In this document: piece after piece, positions 25,223 through 34,416 of the stretch
How the letters are laid out: every line of letters starts with the position of its first letter
Numbering within the stretch: position 1 is the first letter of the stretch
Origin: Intestinibacillus massiliensis
GTDB lineage: Bacteria; Bacillota; Clostridia; Oscillospirales; Butyricicoccaceae
Assembly (NCBI RefSeq): GCF_900155735.1
Contig: NZ_LT707059.1
Coordinates: 365,672-429,169, forward strand
Reading direction: 5' to 3'
DNA length: 63,498 bases
The notes under the pieces: generated by a model
What the model was told of the DNA's origin: nothing
Database searches by the model: none
Seen by the model: only the letters and a program-made list of their open reading frames with translations
Position numbers and translations under genes: made by a program

Positions 25223-25821
25223 GCGGGATCGACACAATCGAATGCATAATTGAAGCCATCCTGTTTGCCGCGGGCGACGCGGTGCCCGTGGAGCGGCTTG
25301 CGCAGGTGCTTGGCGCCGACCGGGAAACGGTGGCGCAGGCGCTGCAGGCGCTGTCCGACCGGTATGATTTTGAGCGGCGCGGCCTTATGCTCGCGCGCAT
25401 GGAAGACCGGGTACAGCTTTGCAGCCGCCCGGACTACGCGGACTACATCCGCCGCGCGACGGAAAGCCGCCGCCCGCCCTCGCTCAGCCCGGCGGCGCTC
25501 GAAGTGCTCTCGATCGTGGCGTACCGCCAGCCGGTAACGCGTGCGTTTGTAGAGCAGCTTCGCGGCGTGGACAGTTCCGGCACGGTGTCTTCGCTGGTGG
25601 AAAAAGGGCTGATCGAGGAATGCGGCCGCCTGGACGTGCCGGGGCGGCCGGTGCTGTTCCGCACCACGGCGGCGTTTTTGCGCACATTCTCCATTTCCAG
25701 CCTGGACGAGCTGCCGTCCCTGCCCGAACTCACTGGGGCGGAGGGCGAACAGCTCAGCTTTGATGCAGGGATGCCTGCGGATGGCGCGCCGCCCGGGGGT
25801 GAAGCGGGGCAAGGCGTATGA
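25219..25821 (+). CDS. scpB: Segregation and condensation protein B
   Basis: A 200-residue ScpB with two winged-helix domains. Signatures: IECIIEAILFAAGDAV, LEVLSIVAYRQPVTR and LVEKGLIEECGR with PGRPVLFRTT. It binds ScpA in the condensin complex. ATGA overlap with scpA; next gene also overlaps. Confidence 0.97.
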   Translation: MSGIDTIECIIEAILFAAGDAVPVERLAQVLGADRETVAQALQALSDRYDFERRGLMLARMEDRVQLCSRPDYADYIRRATESRRPPSLSPAALEVLSIVAYRQPVTRAFVEQLRGVDSSGTVSSLVEKGLIEECGRLDVPGRPVLFRTTAAFLRTFSISSLDELPSLPELTGAEGEQLSFDAGMPADGAPPGGEAGQGV

Positions 25822-26462
25822 TCGTTTTAAAAACCATTGGTTTGATCCTGCTTTCCCTGCTGCTGCTTTTGTGCGCGCTTGGGCTTTTTCTGCTGCTTGC
25901 CCGCGCGCGGGTGGACTTCCGGGGAAAGGACGGCGACCTTTCGATCCGCGTGGGCTTGGGGCCGTTCCATTTTAAGATTTGGCCGCTGCCGAAGGCGCTG
26001 CGCGGGCGCGCGGAAAAGGCAGGAGGGCACGCGCCGACAAAGGGCAAGCCCAAACCGGAAAAAGCGGCGGCGGGGAAATTCCATTTGGAAAAACTCGGCC
26101 TGGGCGACGTGCTGTGCCTGGTGCTCGACCTGCTCAGCCAGATGCGCGAAAAGCTGATTTTGGAAACCGTTTTTGCGGATGTCGTCATCGGGACCGGCGA
26201 CGCGGCGCGTACCGGCATCCTTTACGGGTATTCCGCGGCGGGGGCGGGTATGCTTTTGCCGTTTTTGGAGCAAAATTTTAGAATGGGAAAGTGCCATATT
26301 GCGGTTGACGCCGACTTTGACGCGGCCGTCACGCATTGGAATGTTAAATTGGTATTTGCCGTGCGGCCGGGCAGCCTGCTTGCCGTGCTCTTGCACAACC
26401 GCAAACGCTTGATGGATCTGTACCGGCTGATAACGAAAGAAGAAGGGGCGAAAACTGTATGA
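25818..26462 (+). CDS. DUF2953 domain protein
   Basis: A 214-residue protein with an N-terminal transmembrane helix (residues 5-28), a short conserved beta region (DLSIRVGLGPFHFKIWPLP), a charged Lys/Pro linker and a C-terminal domain (FADVVIGTGDAARTGILYGY) typical of DUF2953. It is commonly found between scpB and ytfJ in spore formers. Function is unproven. It overlaps both neighbours by 4 bases (ATGA). Confidence 0.88.
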   Translation: MIVLKTIGLILLSLLLLLCALGLFLLLARARVDFRGKDGDLSIRVGLGPFHFKIWPLPKALRGRAEKAGGHAPTKGKPKPEKAAAGKFHLEKLGLGDVLCLVLDLLSQMREKLILETVFADVVIGTGDAARTGILYGYSAAGAGMLLPFLEQNFRMGKCHIAVDADFDAAVTHWNVKLVFAVRPGSLLAVLLHNRKRLMDLYRLITKEEGAKTV

Positions 26463-26887
26463 GCGAACATCCGATCAGCAACTTAATGAACGAAACCATG
26501 GAAAAAATCAAAAACCTTGTCGACGCCAACACCATTGTAGGATCGCCTGTGGAAACCAAGGACGGCACGACGATTATCCCAATTTCCCGTGTCAGCTTCG
26601 GGTTTGGTTCTGGCGGCTCGGACTATATGTCCAAACACGCCAAGGACAACACGCCGCTTTGTTTTGGCGGCGGCGGCGGCGCGGGTGTGACGGTCACGCC
26701 GGTGGCCTTTGTCGTCGTGGACCGCGGCGGTGCGCGCATCCTGCCGATCAACGTGCAGGCTGACTCCACGGTCGACCGTCTGGTCGAGATGATCCCGGAC
26801 GCGGTGAGCAAGGTTTCCAGCTTCTTTGAGGAGCGCAAAAACAAGGGCAAGGACGACGGCGACCTGGAACCCGACCCGGAAATTTAA
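26459..26887 (+). CDS. ytfJ: Sporulation protein YtfJ (GerW family)
   Basis: A 142-residue GerW/YtfJ protein with PISRVSFGFGSGGS, a GGGGGAGVTVTP glycine loop and AFVVVDRGGARILPI. YtfJ/GerW is made in the forespore and affects spore germination in Bacillus. Its presence supports a spore-forming host. ATGA overlap with the DUF2953 gene. Confidence 0.95.
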   Translation: MSEHPISNLMNETMEKIKNLVDANTIVGSPVETKDGTTIIPISRVSFGFGSGGSDYMSKHAKDNTPLCFGGGGGAGVTVTPVAFVVVDRGGARILPINVQADSTVDRLVEMIPDAVSKVSSFFEERKNKGKDDGDLEPDPEI

Positions 26888-26903
26888 TATAATATTCCCC
26901 GGG

Positions 26904-26935
26904 GCCTACTCGTATAGTTGATTGTACGGGTAGGC
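26904..26935 (+). promoter_or_regulatory. Hairpin between ytfJ and dacF
   Basis: GCCTAC (26904-26909) pairs with GTAGGC (26930-26935), with additional CGTA/TACG pairing inside. No T run follows; it could attenuate or stabilise the transcript. Confidence 0.4.
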
Positions 26936-26963
26936 TTCTCTATGCGGAGGGGGAATAAAAGAT

Positions 26964-28076
26964 ATGAAAAAAATTGCCGGGGTGATGGCGGCGGCGGTCC
27001 TATGCCTGCTGCTGCCAGTGCAGGCGCAGGCCGTCAGCGCGCGGAGCGCCGTGGTGATCGACGGGGCGACCGGTTTTGTGCTGTTCGACCAGAACGCCGA
27101 CGAACAACTGCCCATGGCGTCCACGACCAAGATCATGACGGCCATTACGGCGATTGAAAACTACGATATCGACCGGGAATATACCGTGAAAAAGGAATAC
27201 ACGCAGGTGGAAGGCTCCTCGATGTACCTGAGGGAGGGGGAGGATATCACCCTGCGCGACACGCTCTACGGACTCATGCTGATGAGCGGCAACGACGCGG
27301 CGCTCGCGGTCGCGGGGGAGTGCGGCGGGCAGGCGCATTTTATTGGCCTGATGAATGAAACGGCCGCGCGGCTCGGCCTGACAAACACGCATTTCGACAA
27401 CCCCAACGGGCTGGACAGCGAAACGCATTACACGACCGCGCGCGAACTGGCGGAACTGGCCGCATACGCTATGAAAAACGAGCAGTTCCGCGAAATCGTG
27501 GGGACCAAAAGCTATAATGAAGCCGGCCGCTACATGAAAAACCATAATAAGATGCTGACACTGTACGACGGGTGTTGCGGCGTGAAAACCGGCTTCACCA
27601 AGAAAAGCGGCCGCTGCCTGGTTTCCGCGGCGGAGCGCAACGGGCGGCTGCTCGTCGCGGTCACGCTCAACGCGCCGGACGATTGGAATGACCACGCGGC
27701 GATGCTGGACAGCGCGTTTGCGCAGTACCAGCCGTATACGCTGCACGAGGCGGGCGCGATATTGCGTACCCAGCCGATCGAGGGCGGCTCCGCGGCTTCC
27801 TCCGTCCTGCGGGCGGGGGCTACGGTGGAACTGTACCTGACACAGCGGGAACACGAGATGCTGGAAACCGCATTCGTGGGAAGCCGCTTCACCTATGCGC
27901 CGGTCACGGCGGGCAGCACCTACGGCACGGTCGAGTACCGGGTGGGCGACGCCGTCCTCGCGCAGGATAGCCTGACGTTTGAAACGGGCGCGGCGCTGCT
28001 CCCGGAGGAGAAGGGCGCGCCCGCGCGGCTGATCGACCGGCTGCGCGGGCTGTTAAGCCCAAAACAGGATGAATAG
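26964..28076 (+). CDS. dacF: D-alanyl-D-alanine carboxypeptidase (DacF/PBP5-like)
   Basis: A 370-residue penicillin-binding protein. The signal peptide ends near QAQAVSA. The active-site triad is complete: STTK (SxxK), SGN and KTG. A C-terminal PBP5-type beta domain (about 275-345) follows. It trims the terminal D-Ala of peptidoglycan stem peptides. Its position after ytfJ matches the sporulation carboxypeptidase DacF, but assignment to DacF rather than another PBP5 paralogue is by context. Confidence 0.92.
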   Translation: MKKIAGVMAAAVLCLLLPVQAQAVSARSAVVIDGATGFVLFDQNADEQLPMASTTKIMTAITAIENYDIDREYTVKKEYTQVEGSSMYLREGEDITLRDTLYGLMLMSGNDAALAVAGECGGQAHFIGLMNETAARLGLTNTHFDNPNGLDSETHYTTARELAELAAYAMKNEQFREIVGTKSYNEAGRYMKNHNKMLTLYDGCCGVKTGFTKKSGRCLVSAAERNGRLLVAVTLNAPDDWNDHAAMLDSAFAQYQPYTLHEAGAILRTQPIEGGSAASSVLRAGATVELYLTQREHEMLETAFVGSRFTYAPVTAGSTYGTVEYRVGDAVLAQDSLTFETGAALLPEEKGAPARLIDRLRGLLSPKQDE

Positions 28077-28090
28077 ACAGGAGATAGAAA

Positions 28091-28798
28091 ATGCAGGAGC
28101 GTTTACAGAAAATTTTAGCGCAGGCGGGCGTGTGCTCGCGCCGCGCCGCGGAAGAGATCATTACGGCCGGGCGTGTGACGGTGAATGGCCGCCGCGCCGG
28201 CCTGGGGCAGAAAGCGGACGCGGCGCGCGACCGCATTTGCGTGGACGGCAAGCCGGTTGCCCGCGCGGAGCAAAAGGTATATTTGATGCTGCACAAGCCG
28301 CGCGGCTTTGTCACCACCATGCACGACGAAAAGGGGCGGCGCGACGTTTCGCAGCTTGTACAGGGCTGCGGCGCGCGCGTCTACCCGGTCGGCCGGCTGG
28401 ATTATGACTCGGAGGGGCTGCTCCTCATGACGAACGACGGCGACCTCGCCTACCAGCTTACCCACCCGAAGCATGAAGTCCCCAAGCGCTACCTCGTCAG
28501 CGTGCGCGGCAACCTTGCGCGCCTGCCGGAGCTGTCCCAGCCGATGGAGATCGACGGCTACCAGCTCCAGCCCGCGCAGGTCGCCGTGCTGCGCCAGGAA
28601 GACGGACAGGCCTCCCTGCATATGGTCATCCATGAGGGGCGCAACCGCCAGATCCGGAAAATGTGCGAAAAGTGCGGCTTTGCGGTGCGCCGCCTCAAGC
28701 GCGAGGCGGTGGGGGAGCTGTCGCTCGACCGCGGCCTGCCCGCGGGCAAATGGCGGCTGCTGACGGATGCGGAGGTCGCTTACTTAAAATCCCTTTGA
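28091..28798 (+). CDS. rluB: Ribosomal large-subunit pseudouridine synthase B
   Basis: A 235-residue RsuA-family enzyme. An N-terminal S4 RNA-binding domain (1-60, LQKILAQAGVCSRRAAE) is followed by the catalytic domain with the Asp in VGRLDYDSEGLLL and the EGRNRQIRKM loop. It converts a uridine of 23S rRNA to pseudouridine; the RluB rather than RluE assignment rests on context. The ATG follows ACAGGAGA. Confidence 0.93.
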   Translation: MQERLQKILAQAGVCSRRAAEEIITAGRVTVNGRRAGLGQKADAARDRICVDGKPVARAEQKVYLMLHKPRGFVTTMHDEKGRRDVSQLVQGCGARVYPVGRLDYDSEGLLLMTNDGDLAYQLTHPKHEVPKRYLVSVRGNLARLPELSQPMEIDGYQLQPAQVAVLRQEDGQASLHMVIHEGRNRQIRKMCEKCGFAVRRLKREAVGELSLDRGLPAGKWRLLTDAEVAYLKSL

Positions 28799-28808
28799 TG
28801 CAGGAGCT

Positions 28809-28868
28809 GCGGCAAAAATGAAAGTTCATGTAAAATACCTTGCATTTTGCCGCGATTCCGCATAAAAT
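28809..28868 (+). promoter_or_regulatory. Promoter and inverted repeat of the RpiR-type gene
   Basis: -35 TTGCAT (28840-28845), 17-bp spacer, -10 TAAAAT (28863-28868). Perfect 9-base arms GCGGCAAAA (28809-28817) and TTTTGCCGC (28845-28853) flank and touch the -35, so this is a likely operator, perhaps for autoregulation. Confidence 0.7.
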
Positions 28869-28906
28869 AAGAGAAGAAATTTTCTGGGGGAAAGAGGAGC
28901 GCCGCC

Positions 28907-29770
28907 ATGAATGATTTGATGGCCAAAATTCAGAATAACCTGAGCGATTTTTCCAAGGGGCAGCGCCTGATTGCGCGCTATATCATCGAGCACTATGATA
29001 AGGCCGCCTTTATGACGGCCAGCCGCCTGGGCGTGACGGTGGGCGTGAGCGAATCCACGGTCGTCCGGTTTGCCACAGAGCTGGGGTACGACGGGTATCC
29101 GCACCTGCAAAAGGCGCTGCAGGAAATGATCCGCAACAAGCTGACGGCGGTGCAGCGCATGGAGGTCACGAACGACCGCATGGGCAACCGCGACGTGCTG
29201 CAGACCGTGCTGAACGCGGATGTGGAGAAAATCCGCATGACGCTCGACGAACTCGACCGCGACGCGTTCCACGGCGCGGTCGAGGCCATCCTGAAGGCGC
29301 GGCGCATCTATATCCTCGGCGTGCGTTCCTCGTCCGCGCTGGCGGGTTTTCTCGGCTTTTATTTTAACCTGCTGTTCGACCAGGTGCGCCTGGTCGATAC
29401 CGCCGGCGTCAGCGAGACGTTCGAGCAGATCCTGCGCATCAGCGGGGACGACGTGCTGATCGGCATCAGCTTCCCGCGCTATTCCAAGCGCACGCTGAGC
29501 GCCATGAAATATGCGAAGGACTGCGGCGCAAGGGTCGTGGCGCTGACGGATTCCCGCCTGTCGCCTCTCACGCGCTTCGCAGACCATACCCTGATCGCCA
29601 AAAGCGACATGGCCTCCTTTGTCGACTCCCTGGTCGCGCCGCTGTCGGTCATCAACGCGCTGATCGTTGCGGTCGGCATGGGCAAACAGATGGAGATCGA
29701 GGGGACGTTCAATAAGCTTGAAAGCATTTGGGACGAGTACCAGGTATACGAAAAGCTGGAAGACGAATAA
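28907..29770 (+). CDS. MurR/RpiR-family transcriptional regulator
   Basis: A 287-residue regulator. An N-terminal HTH_6 domain (1-77; TASRLGVTVGVSESTVVRFATELGY) is followed by a SIS sugar-phosphate-binding domain (about 120-250; YILGVRSSSALAGFL, DVLIGISFPRYS). It probably senses a phosphosugar. Target genes are not evident; the downstream gene encodes a flavoprotein. Confidence 0.93.
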   Translation: MNDLMAKIQNNLSDFSKGQRLIARYIIEHYDKAAFMTASRLGVTVGVSESTVVRFATELGYDGYPHLQKALQEMIRNKLTAVQRMEVTNDRMGNRDVLQTVLNADVEKIRMTLDELDRDAFHGAVEAILKARRIYILGVRSSSALAGFLGFYFNLLFDQVRLVDTAGVSETFEQILRISGDDVLIGISFPRYSKRTLSAMKYAKDCGARVVALTDSRLSPLTRFADHTLIAKSDMASFVDSLVAPLSVINALIVAVGMGKQMEIEGTFNKLESIWDEYQVYEKLEDE

Positions 29771-29817
29771 AAATAGGACGGGCCAGCCGTCTGCACCGGA
29801 TAGGGGAGAACACTACA

Positions 29818-31050
29818 TTGGCAATGCTTACGATTGCAGTTGTCGGCGGCGGCGCGGCCGGGCTGATGGCGGCCGGCATGGCGGCGCGCGGGGGCGCGCG
29901 CGTGCTGCTGTTTGAAAAAAACCAAAAGGTCGGGCGCAAGCTTTTTATCACGGGAAAGGGCAGGTGCAATGTCTGCAACGACTGCGACGCACAGACGGTG
30001 CTCGCAAACGTGCCGTGCAACCCGCGTTTCCTGTACAGCGCGCTGGACGCGTTCAGCCCGGCGGACGTCAAGGCTTTTTTTGAACAGGAGGGCGTGCCGC
30101 TCAAGACCGAGCGCGGCAACCGCGTATTCCCGGTATCGGACAAGGCGGCGGACATTATCGACGCGCTTTACCGCTTCGTGCGCCGCGAGGGCGTGAAGCT
30201 GGTACAGGAAGAGGTTTGTGAAATTGCCACGCAGGATGCAAGGGTCAGCGGCGTGCGCACCGCGCGCAGCTTTTACGGGGCGGACCGCGTGATCGTTGCG
30301 ACGGGCGGCGCCTCCTATCCGGCGACCGGCTCCACCGGGGACGGTTACCGTTTTGCAAAGGCGCTGGGGCACACGGTAAGCCCGGCGCGCCCCTCCCTGG
30401 TGCCGCTGGTCGAAGCGGGCGCGCTTTGCCGGGAGATGATGGGGCTATCCCTTAAAAATGTGTCCGTTACGGTTTTTGAGGACAATAAAAAGGTCTATGA
30501 GGACTTCGGGGAAATGCTGTTTACCCATTTCGGGGTGTCGGGGCCGCTGATCCTGTCAGCTTCCGCGCACATGCGGCATTTCGGCAGCAAGGCGTACCGC
30601 CTGGAGATCGACCTCAAGCCTGCGCTTGACCGCAAGACGCTGGACAAGCGCCTGCTGTCCGATTTTGAAAAGCATAAGAACAGCGATTTCATTAACGCGC
30701 TCGGCGAACTGCTGCCGCGTAAAATGATACCGGTGGTGGTGCAGGCGTCCGGGATCGACCCGCACGCCAAGGTCAACAGCATCACGAAGGAGCAGCGCCG
30801 GCGCCTGCTAGACACGCTCAAGGCGTTCCAGGTCGGCATTTCGGGCGCGCGGCCGATTTCCGAGGCCATCATCACCTCGGGCGGCGTCAGCGTCCGGGAA
30901 ATCTCGCCCAAGACCATGGCGTCCAAAAAGGTGGACGGGCTGTTTTTCGCGGGCGAAGTGCTGGACGTGGACGCCTATACGGGCGGCTTTAACTTGCAGA
31001 TCGCCTGGTCGACCGGATATCTCGCAGGGGTATCCGCCGCGCAGGGCTGA
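29818..31050 (+). CDS. NAD(P)/FAD-dependent oxidoreductase (HI0933/BaiN-like)
   Basis: A 410-residue flavoprotein. The FAD-binding GGGAAGLMAAG is near the N terminus, followed by KVGRKLFITGKGRCNVCN, a family hallmark; ATGGASYPATGSTGDGY and the C-terminal FAGEVLDVDAYTGGFNLQIAW complete the pattern. Family members include BaiN and genes of unknown substrate. TTG 29818 is 9 bases from GGGGAG; ATG 29824 is the alternative. Confidence 0.88.
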   Translation: MAMLTIAVVGGGAAGLMAAGMAARGGARVLLFEKNQKVGRKLFITGKGRCNVCNDCDAQTVLANVPCNPRFLYSALDAFSPADVKAFFEQEGVPLKTERGNRVFPVSDKAADIIDALYRFVRREGVKLVQEEVCEIATQDARVSGVRTARSFYGADRVIVATGGASYPATGSTGDGYRFAKALGHTVSPARPSLVPLVEAGALCREMMGLSLKNVSVTVFEDNKKVYEDFGEMLFTHFGVSGPLILSASAHMRHFGSKAYRLEIDLKPALDRKTLDKRLLSDFEKHKNSDFINALGELLPRKMIPVVVQASGIDPHAKVNSITKEQRRRLLDTLKAFQVGISGARPISEAIITSGGVSVREISPKTMASKKVDGLFFAGEVLDVDAYTGGFNLQIAWSTGYLAGVSAAQG

Positions 31051-31080
31051 CGATTACGATATTAAAAAAGGGGAGTTTGG

Positions 31081-31755
31081 ATGATGGGACGGATTGCGGT
31101 GGCAATTGACGGCCCCTCGGGCGCAGGGAAAAGCACGATTGCGCGTGCGGTTGCGGCTGAGCTGGGCTTTATATATGTGGATACGGGCGCGCTCTACCGC
31201 ACGATCGGCCTTGCGGCCTGCCGCGCGGGGGTTGCGGGGGACGATGCGGACGGCGTTACCGCGCTGCTGCCCGGGCTGGAGCTTGAACTGCGGTATGTGG
31301 GCGGCGCGCAGCACGTCCTGCTGAACGGCGAGGATGTGTCGGAGGCGATCCGCACGCCGGAGATTTCGCGCTATGCGTCGCAGGTGTCCGCCATTCCGCA
31401 CGTGCGCGCCTATCTGCTGGATTTACAGCGCGATATGGCGAAAAAGGACAGCGTGATCATGGACGGCCGGGATATCGGCACCGTGATCCTGCCCGATGCG
31501 GAAGTGAAGATTTTTTTGACGGCCAGCGCGGAAAAGCGCGCGCAGCGCCGGTACCTCGAACTGCGGGAGAAAGGGCAGGACGTCACGCCCGCGGAGGTGC
31601 TGCGGCAGATGGCCGCGCGCGACGAACAGGACGCGGGGCGTGCCGCCGCGCCGCTCCGCCAGGCGGAGGACGCCGTCCTCGTCGATACGAGCGGGCTGGA
31701 CCTTGCACAGAGCATTGCGGCGGTGCGCCGCGTCATCGACGGCAAAAGGCCGTAA
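31081..31755 (+). CDS. cmk: Cytidylate kinase
   Basis: A 224-residue CMP/dCMP kinase. P-loop IDGPSGAGKSTIA, FIYVDTGALYRTI and VIMDGRDIGTVILP are the family motifs. The cmk-plsC-ispH/rpsA order is typical of Clostridia. ATG 31081 is used; ATG 31084 is equally possible after GGGGAG. Confidence 0.97.
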   Translation: MMGRIAVAIDGPSGAGKSTIARAVAAELGFIYVDTGALYRTIGLAACRAGVAGDDADGVTALLPGLELELRYVGGAQHVLLNGEDVSEAIRTPEISRYASQVSAIPHVRAYLLDLQRDMAKKDSVIMDGRDIGTVILPDAEVKIFLTASAEKRAQRRYLELREKGQDVTPAEVLRQMAARDEQDAGRAAAPLRQAEDAVLVDTSGLDLAQSIAAVRRVIDGKRP

Positions 31756-31780
31756 TCGCAAATAGAAAGGACAATAGACC

Positions 31781-32383
31781 ATGCCGAAGACCATGCCGAA
31801 ATTCCATCGCTGGCTGCAAAAAATTGCCGTGCCGATTGTAAGCGCCGTGTATCACCTGTATTACCGCCTGCATGTTACCGGCCATGAAAATATCCCGGAG
31901 GGCGGCTGTGTCGTGTGCCCGAACCATACCTCCTATGCCGACCCGCCGCTGGCCGCCGTATCGCTCACCTGGCGGACGAACATCGCGCTGATGGCCAAAA
32001 AGGAGCTGTTTGAAAAGGGCGGCTTTTTTGCACACCTGATCGGCTGGCTTGGGGCGTTCCCGGTATCCCGCGGCGATGCGGACATCACCGCGATCAAGAC
32101 CGCGCTCCAGGCTGTAAAGGATGGGCGTAAGCTGATTATTTTCCCGCAGGGGACGCGCGACGCCGCGGAGGGCGAGACCAAGGAAGGCGCGGCGATGCTG
32201 GCCGCGCGCACCCGCGCACCCATCCTGCCGGTGTACATCACGGAAAACAAAAAGCGTTTCGGCCGCGTCGATGTGATCATCGGCAAGCCGTTTTACCCGG
32301 AAAAGGGCAGCAAGGACTATGCGGCCATCGCGGAAGATATCCTGCGCCGTATTTATGCGCTCAACGGGGAGACGCGCGCATGA
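31781..32383 (+). CDS. plsC: 1-acyl-sn-glycerol-3-phosphate acyltransferase
   Basis: A 200-residue PlsC with the NHTSYADP catalytic motif (NHxxxxD), FPVSRGDAD and FPQGTRD. It makes phosphatidic acid at the membrane. It overlaps ispH by 4 bases (ATGA). Confidence 0.94.
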   Translation: MPKTMPKFHRWLQKIAVPIVSAVYHLYYRLHVTGHENIPEGGCVVCPNHTSYADPPLAAVSLTWRTNIALMAKKELFEKGGFFAHLIGWLGAFPVSRGDADITAIKTALQAVKDGRKLIIFPQGTRDAAEGETKEGAAMLAARTRAPILPVYITENKKRFGRVDVIIGKPFYPEKGSKDYAAIAEDILRRIYALNGETRA

Positions 32384-34326
32384 GCGTCGAGGTAGCAAAG
32401 ACCGCGGGCTTCTGCTTTGGGGTGCGGCGCGCGGTCGACATGGCCGAGCACGAGGCCGCGCGGCACGCGGGCATTTATGCGTACGGCGAGATCATCCACA
32501 ACACCCATGAGATCCGCCGCCTCGCGGCAAAGGGCGTGCGCACGGCGCAGGAAATCAGCGACATCCCGGACGGCGCGTCGGTGCTCGTCCGCGCGCATGG
32601 CGTCCCTGCGGGCTGTTACGACGCCCTCCGCGCCAAAGGGTGTAAGGTGCTTGACGCAACCTGCCCGTTTGTGGCGAAAATCCACCGCATTGTTGCAGAA
32701 GAGAGCAAAGGCGGCCGGAAGATCGTCATTTTCGGCAGCCGGAACCATCCCGAGGTCGTCGGGATCCAGGGGTGGTGCGAGGGTTCCACCGTGTTTGAAA
32801 CGCCCGAAGAAGTGCAGCAGGCGGCCGACGCGGGCGCGTTGCCCGCGGATACGCCGGTCAGCGTGGTGGCGCAGACCACCATCAACCGGAAACTTTGGGA
32901 GAAATCTATTGAGATTCTAAAAAAACAGTGTACAAATTGCAAAATATTTGATACAATATGTAATGCGACGGACGAGCGTCAGGCTGAAGCTCGTCTGCTT
33001 GCCGGAAAATCGGATACTATGATTGTGATTGGCGATAAAAAGAGCTCAAACACAAAGCGCTTGTATGAAATCAGCAAGTCCCTTTGCCATGAGGTGCTCT
33101 ATATCGAAGACGCTGCAGAGCTACCGCAGGCGGACAGGGAGCAGCTTAGTCAGCGGCACATCGGCATTACAGCAGGCGCATCCACTCCGGCATGGATAAT
33201 TAAGGAGGTCAGTAACATGATGAGCGAAGAAACCAAGATCGAAAATGGCGAGGATTTTGCAGCAATGCTGGAAGAATCCTTCAAAACTTTAAATACAGGA
33301 GATAAGGTCACCGGTACAGTTATCCAGATCACCGCTACAGATGTCCAGGTCGACCTGGGCGTTAAGCATGCGGCGTATATCCCGCTTGGCGAGCTGTCTG
33401 ACGACCCGGCCTACAAGGTCGAGGAGCAGTACAAGCCCGGCGACGAGATCGAAGCTGTTGTAGTCCGCGTTAACGATGGCGAAGGCACCATCACCCTGTC
33501 CAAGAAGCGCGTTGACCAGCTCAAGGGCTGGGAGACCATCGAGACGGCGAAGGAAGAGCATACCGTTGTCGAGGGCACCATTATCGAAGAGAACCGCGGC
33601 GGCGTCGTAGCGACCGCGTTCGGCGTGCGCGTATTCATCCCGGCGAGCCAGACCGGCATCCCGAAGGATCAGCCGATGGCGCAGCTGCTGAAGACCAAGC
33701 AGTCCTTCTACATCACCGAGATCAACCGCCAGCGCAAGCGCGTAGTCGGCTCCATCCGTGCAGTACAGCAGGAAGCACGCAAGGCCGCTGCCGAGAAGAT
33801 CTGGGAGACCATCGAGGTCGGCCAGGAATTCAAGGGCGTTGTCAAGTCCCTGACCTCCTATGGCGCTTTCGTAGACATCGGTGGCGTGGATGGCATGATC
33901 CACATTTCCGAGCTGTCCTGGGGCCGTATCAAGCACCCGTCCGAGGTGGTTGCGATTGGCGACGAGGTCAATGTCTATGTCATCGGCCTGGACAAGGAAA
34001 ACAAGAAGATTTCCCTGGGCTACAAGCGCGCAGAGGACAATCCGTGGAATATCTTCAAGGCAAACTATGCGGTTGACGACGTTGCGACCGTGAAGATCCT
34101 GAAGTTTATGCCCTTCGGCGCGTTTGCCGAGATCATCCCGGGCGTTGACGGTCTGATCCACATTTCCCAGATCGCGGATCACCGCATTGCCAAGCCGGAC
34201 GAAGTCCTGACCATTGGCCAGGAAGTCGAGGCTATGATCATCGACATCAACGATGAGAAGAAGAAGGTCTCCCTGTCTATCCGTGCGGCCATGAACGGCG
34301 CGGACGACGATGCAGACGAAGACTAA
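32380..34326 (+). CDS. ispH: IspH fused to ribosomal protein S1
   Basis: A 648-residue fusion typical of Clostridia. Residues 1-279 are 4-hydroxy-3-methylbut-2-enyl diphosphate reductase, the last step of the MEP isoprenoid pathway; [4Fe-4S] cysteines are in GFCFGV, DATCPF and TICNATD. Residues 280-648 carry four S1 domains (starts [38 protein letters not shown] and [14 protein letters not shown]). The join falls exactly between the natural IspH end ([10 protein letters not shown]) and an in-frame ATG with its own Shine-Dalgarno (see 33217). Confidence 0.95.
   Translation: MSVEVAKTAGFCFGVRRAVDMAEHEAARHAGIYAYGEIIHNTHEIRRLAAKGVRTAQEISDIPDGASVLVRAHGVPAGCYDALRAKGCKVLDATCPFVAKIHRIVAEESKGGRKIVIFGSRNHPEVVGIQGWCEGSTVFETPEEVQQAADAGALPADTPVSVVAQTTINRKLWEKSIEILKKQCTNCKIFDTICNATDERQAEARLLAGKSDTMIVIGDKKSSNTKRLYEISKSLCHEVLYIEDAAELPQADREQLSQRHIGITAGASTPAWIIKEVSNMMSEETKIENGEDFAAMLEESFKTLNTGDKVTGTVIQITATDVQVDLGVKHAAYIPLGELSDDPAYKVEEQYKPGDEIEAVVVRVNDGEGTITLSKKRVDQLKGWETIETAKEEHTVVEGTIIEENRGGVVATAFGVRVFIPASQTGIPKDQPMAQLLKTKQSFYITEINRQRKRVVGSIRAVQQEARKAAAEKIWETIEVGQEFKGVVKSLTSYGAFVDIGGVDGMIHISELSWGRIKHPSEVVAIGDEVNVYVIGLDKENKKISLGYKRAEDNPWNIFKANYAVDDVATVKILKFMPFGAFAEIIPGVDGLIHISQIADHRIAKPDEVLTIGQEVEAMIIDINDEKKKVSLSIRAAMNGADDDADED
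32929..32957 (+). promoter_or_regulatory. Internal promoter candidate inside the ispH part
   Basis: TGTACA (32929-32934), 17-bp spacer, -10 TACAAT (32952-32957), in a locally AT-rich stretch of an otherwise GC-rich gene. It would drive an mRNA for the S1 part. Because it lies in coding sequence the call is tentative. Confidence 0.45.
33217..34326 (+). CDS. rpsA: Nested internal start: free-standing ribosomal S1-like protein
   Basis: Within the fusion gene, AAGGAGG (33202-33208) sits 8 bases before two consecutive in-frame ATG codons (33217 and 33220). Initiation here gives a 369-residue protein of four S1 domains ([18 protein letters not shown]...), equivalent to stand-alone Firmicute S1. 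Whether it is used is inference, but this Shine-Dalgarno is among the best in the window. Confidence 0.55.
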   Translation: MMSEETKIENGEDFAAMLEESFKTLNTGDKVTGTVIQITATDVQVDLGVKHAAYIPLGELSDDPAYKVEEQYKPGDEIEAVVVRVNDGEGTITLSKKRVDQLKGWETIETAKEEHTVVEGTIIEENRGGVVATAFGVRVFIPASQTGIPKDQPMAQLLKTKQSFYITEINRQRKRVVGSIRAVQQEARKAAAEKIWETIEVGQEFKGVVKSLTSYGAFVDIGGVDGMIHISELSWGRIKHPSEVVAIGDEVNVYVIGLDKENKKISLGYKRAEDNPWNIFKANYAVDDVATVKILKFMPFGAFAEIIPGVDGLIHISQIADHRIAKPDEVLTIGQEVEAMIIDINDEKKKVSLSIRAAMNGADDDADED

Positions 34327-34340
34327 TCCCCTTGTAAACC

Positions 34341-34371
34341 AAAGGCGTACCCGAATGGGTACGCCTTTTTT
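34341..34371 (+). terminator. Intrinsic terminator after the ispH-rpsA gene
   Basis: AAAGGCGTACCC (34341-34352) pairs with GGGTACGCCTTT around a 4-base loop, then T. Confidence 0.93.
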
Positions 34372-34416
34372 ACGTCCCCCTTGCATAGAGTGTAAACTAG
34401 GCAGGGAGGTGGGAAA

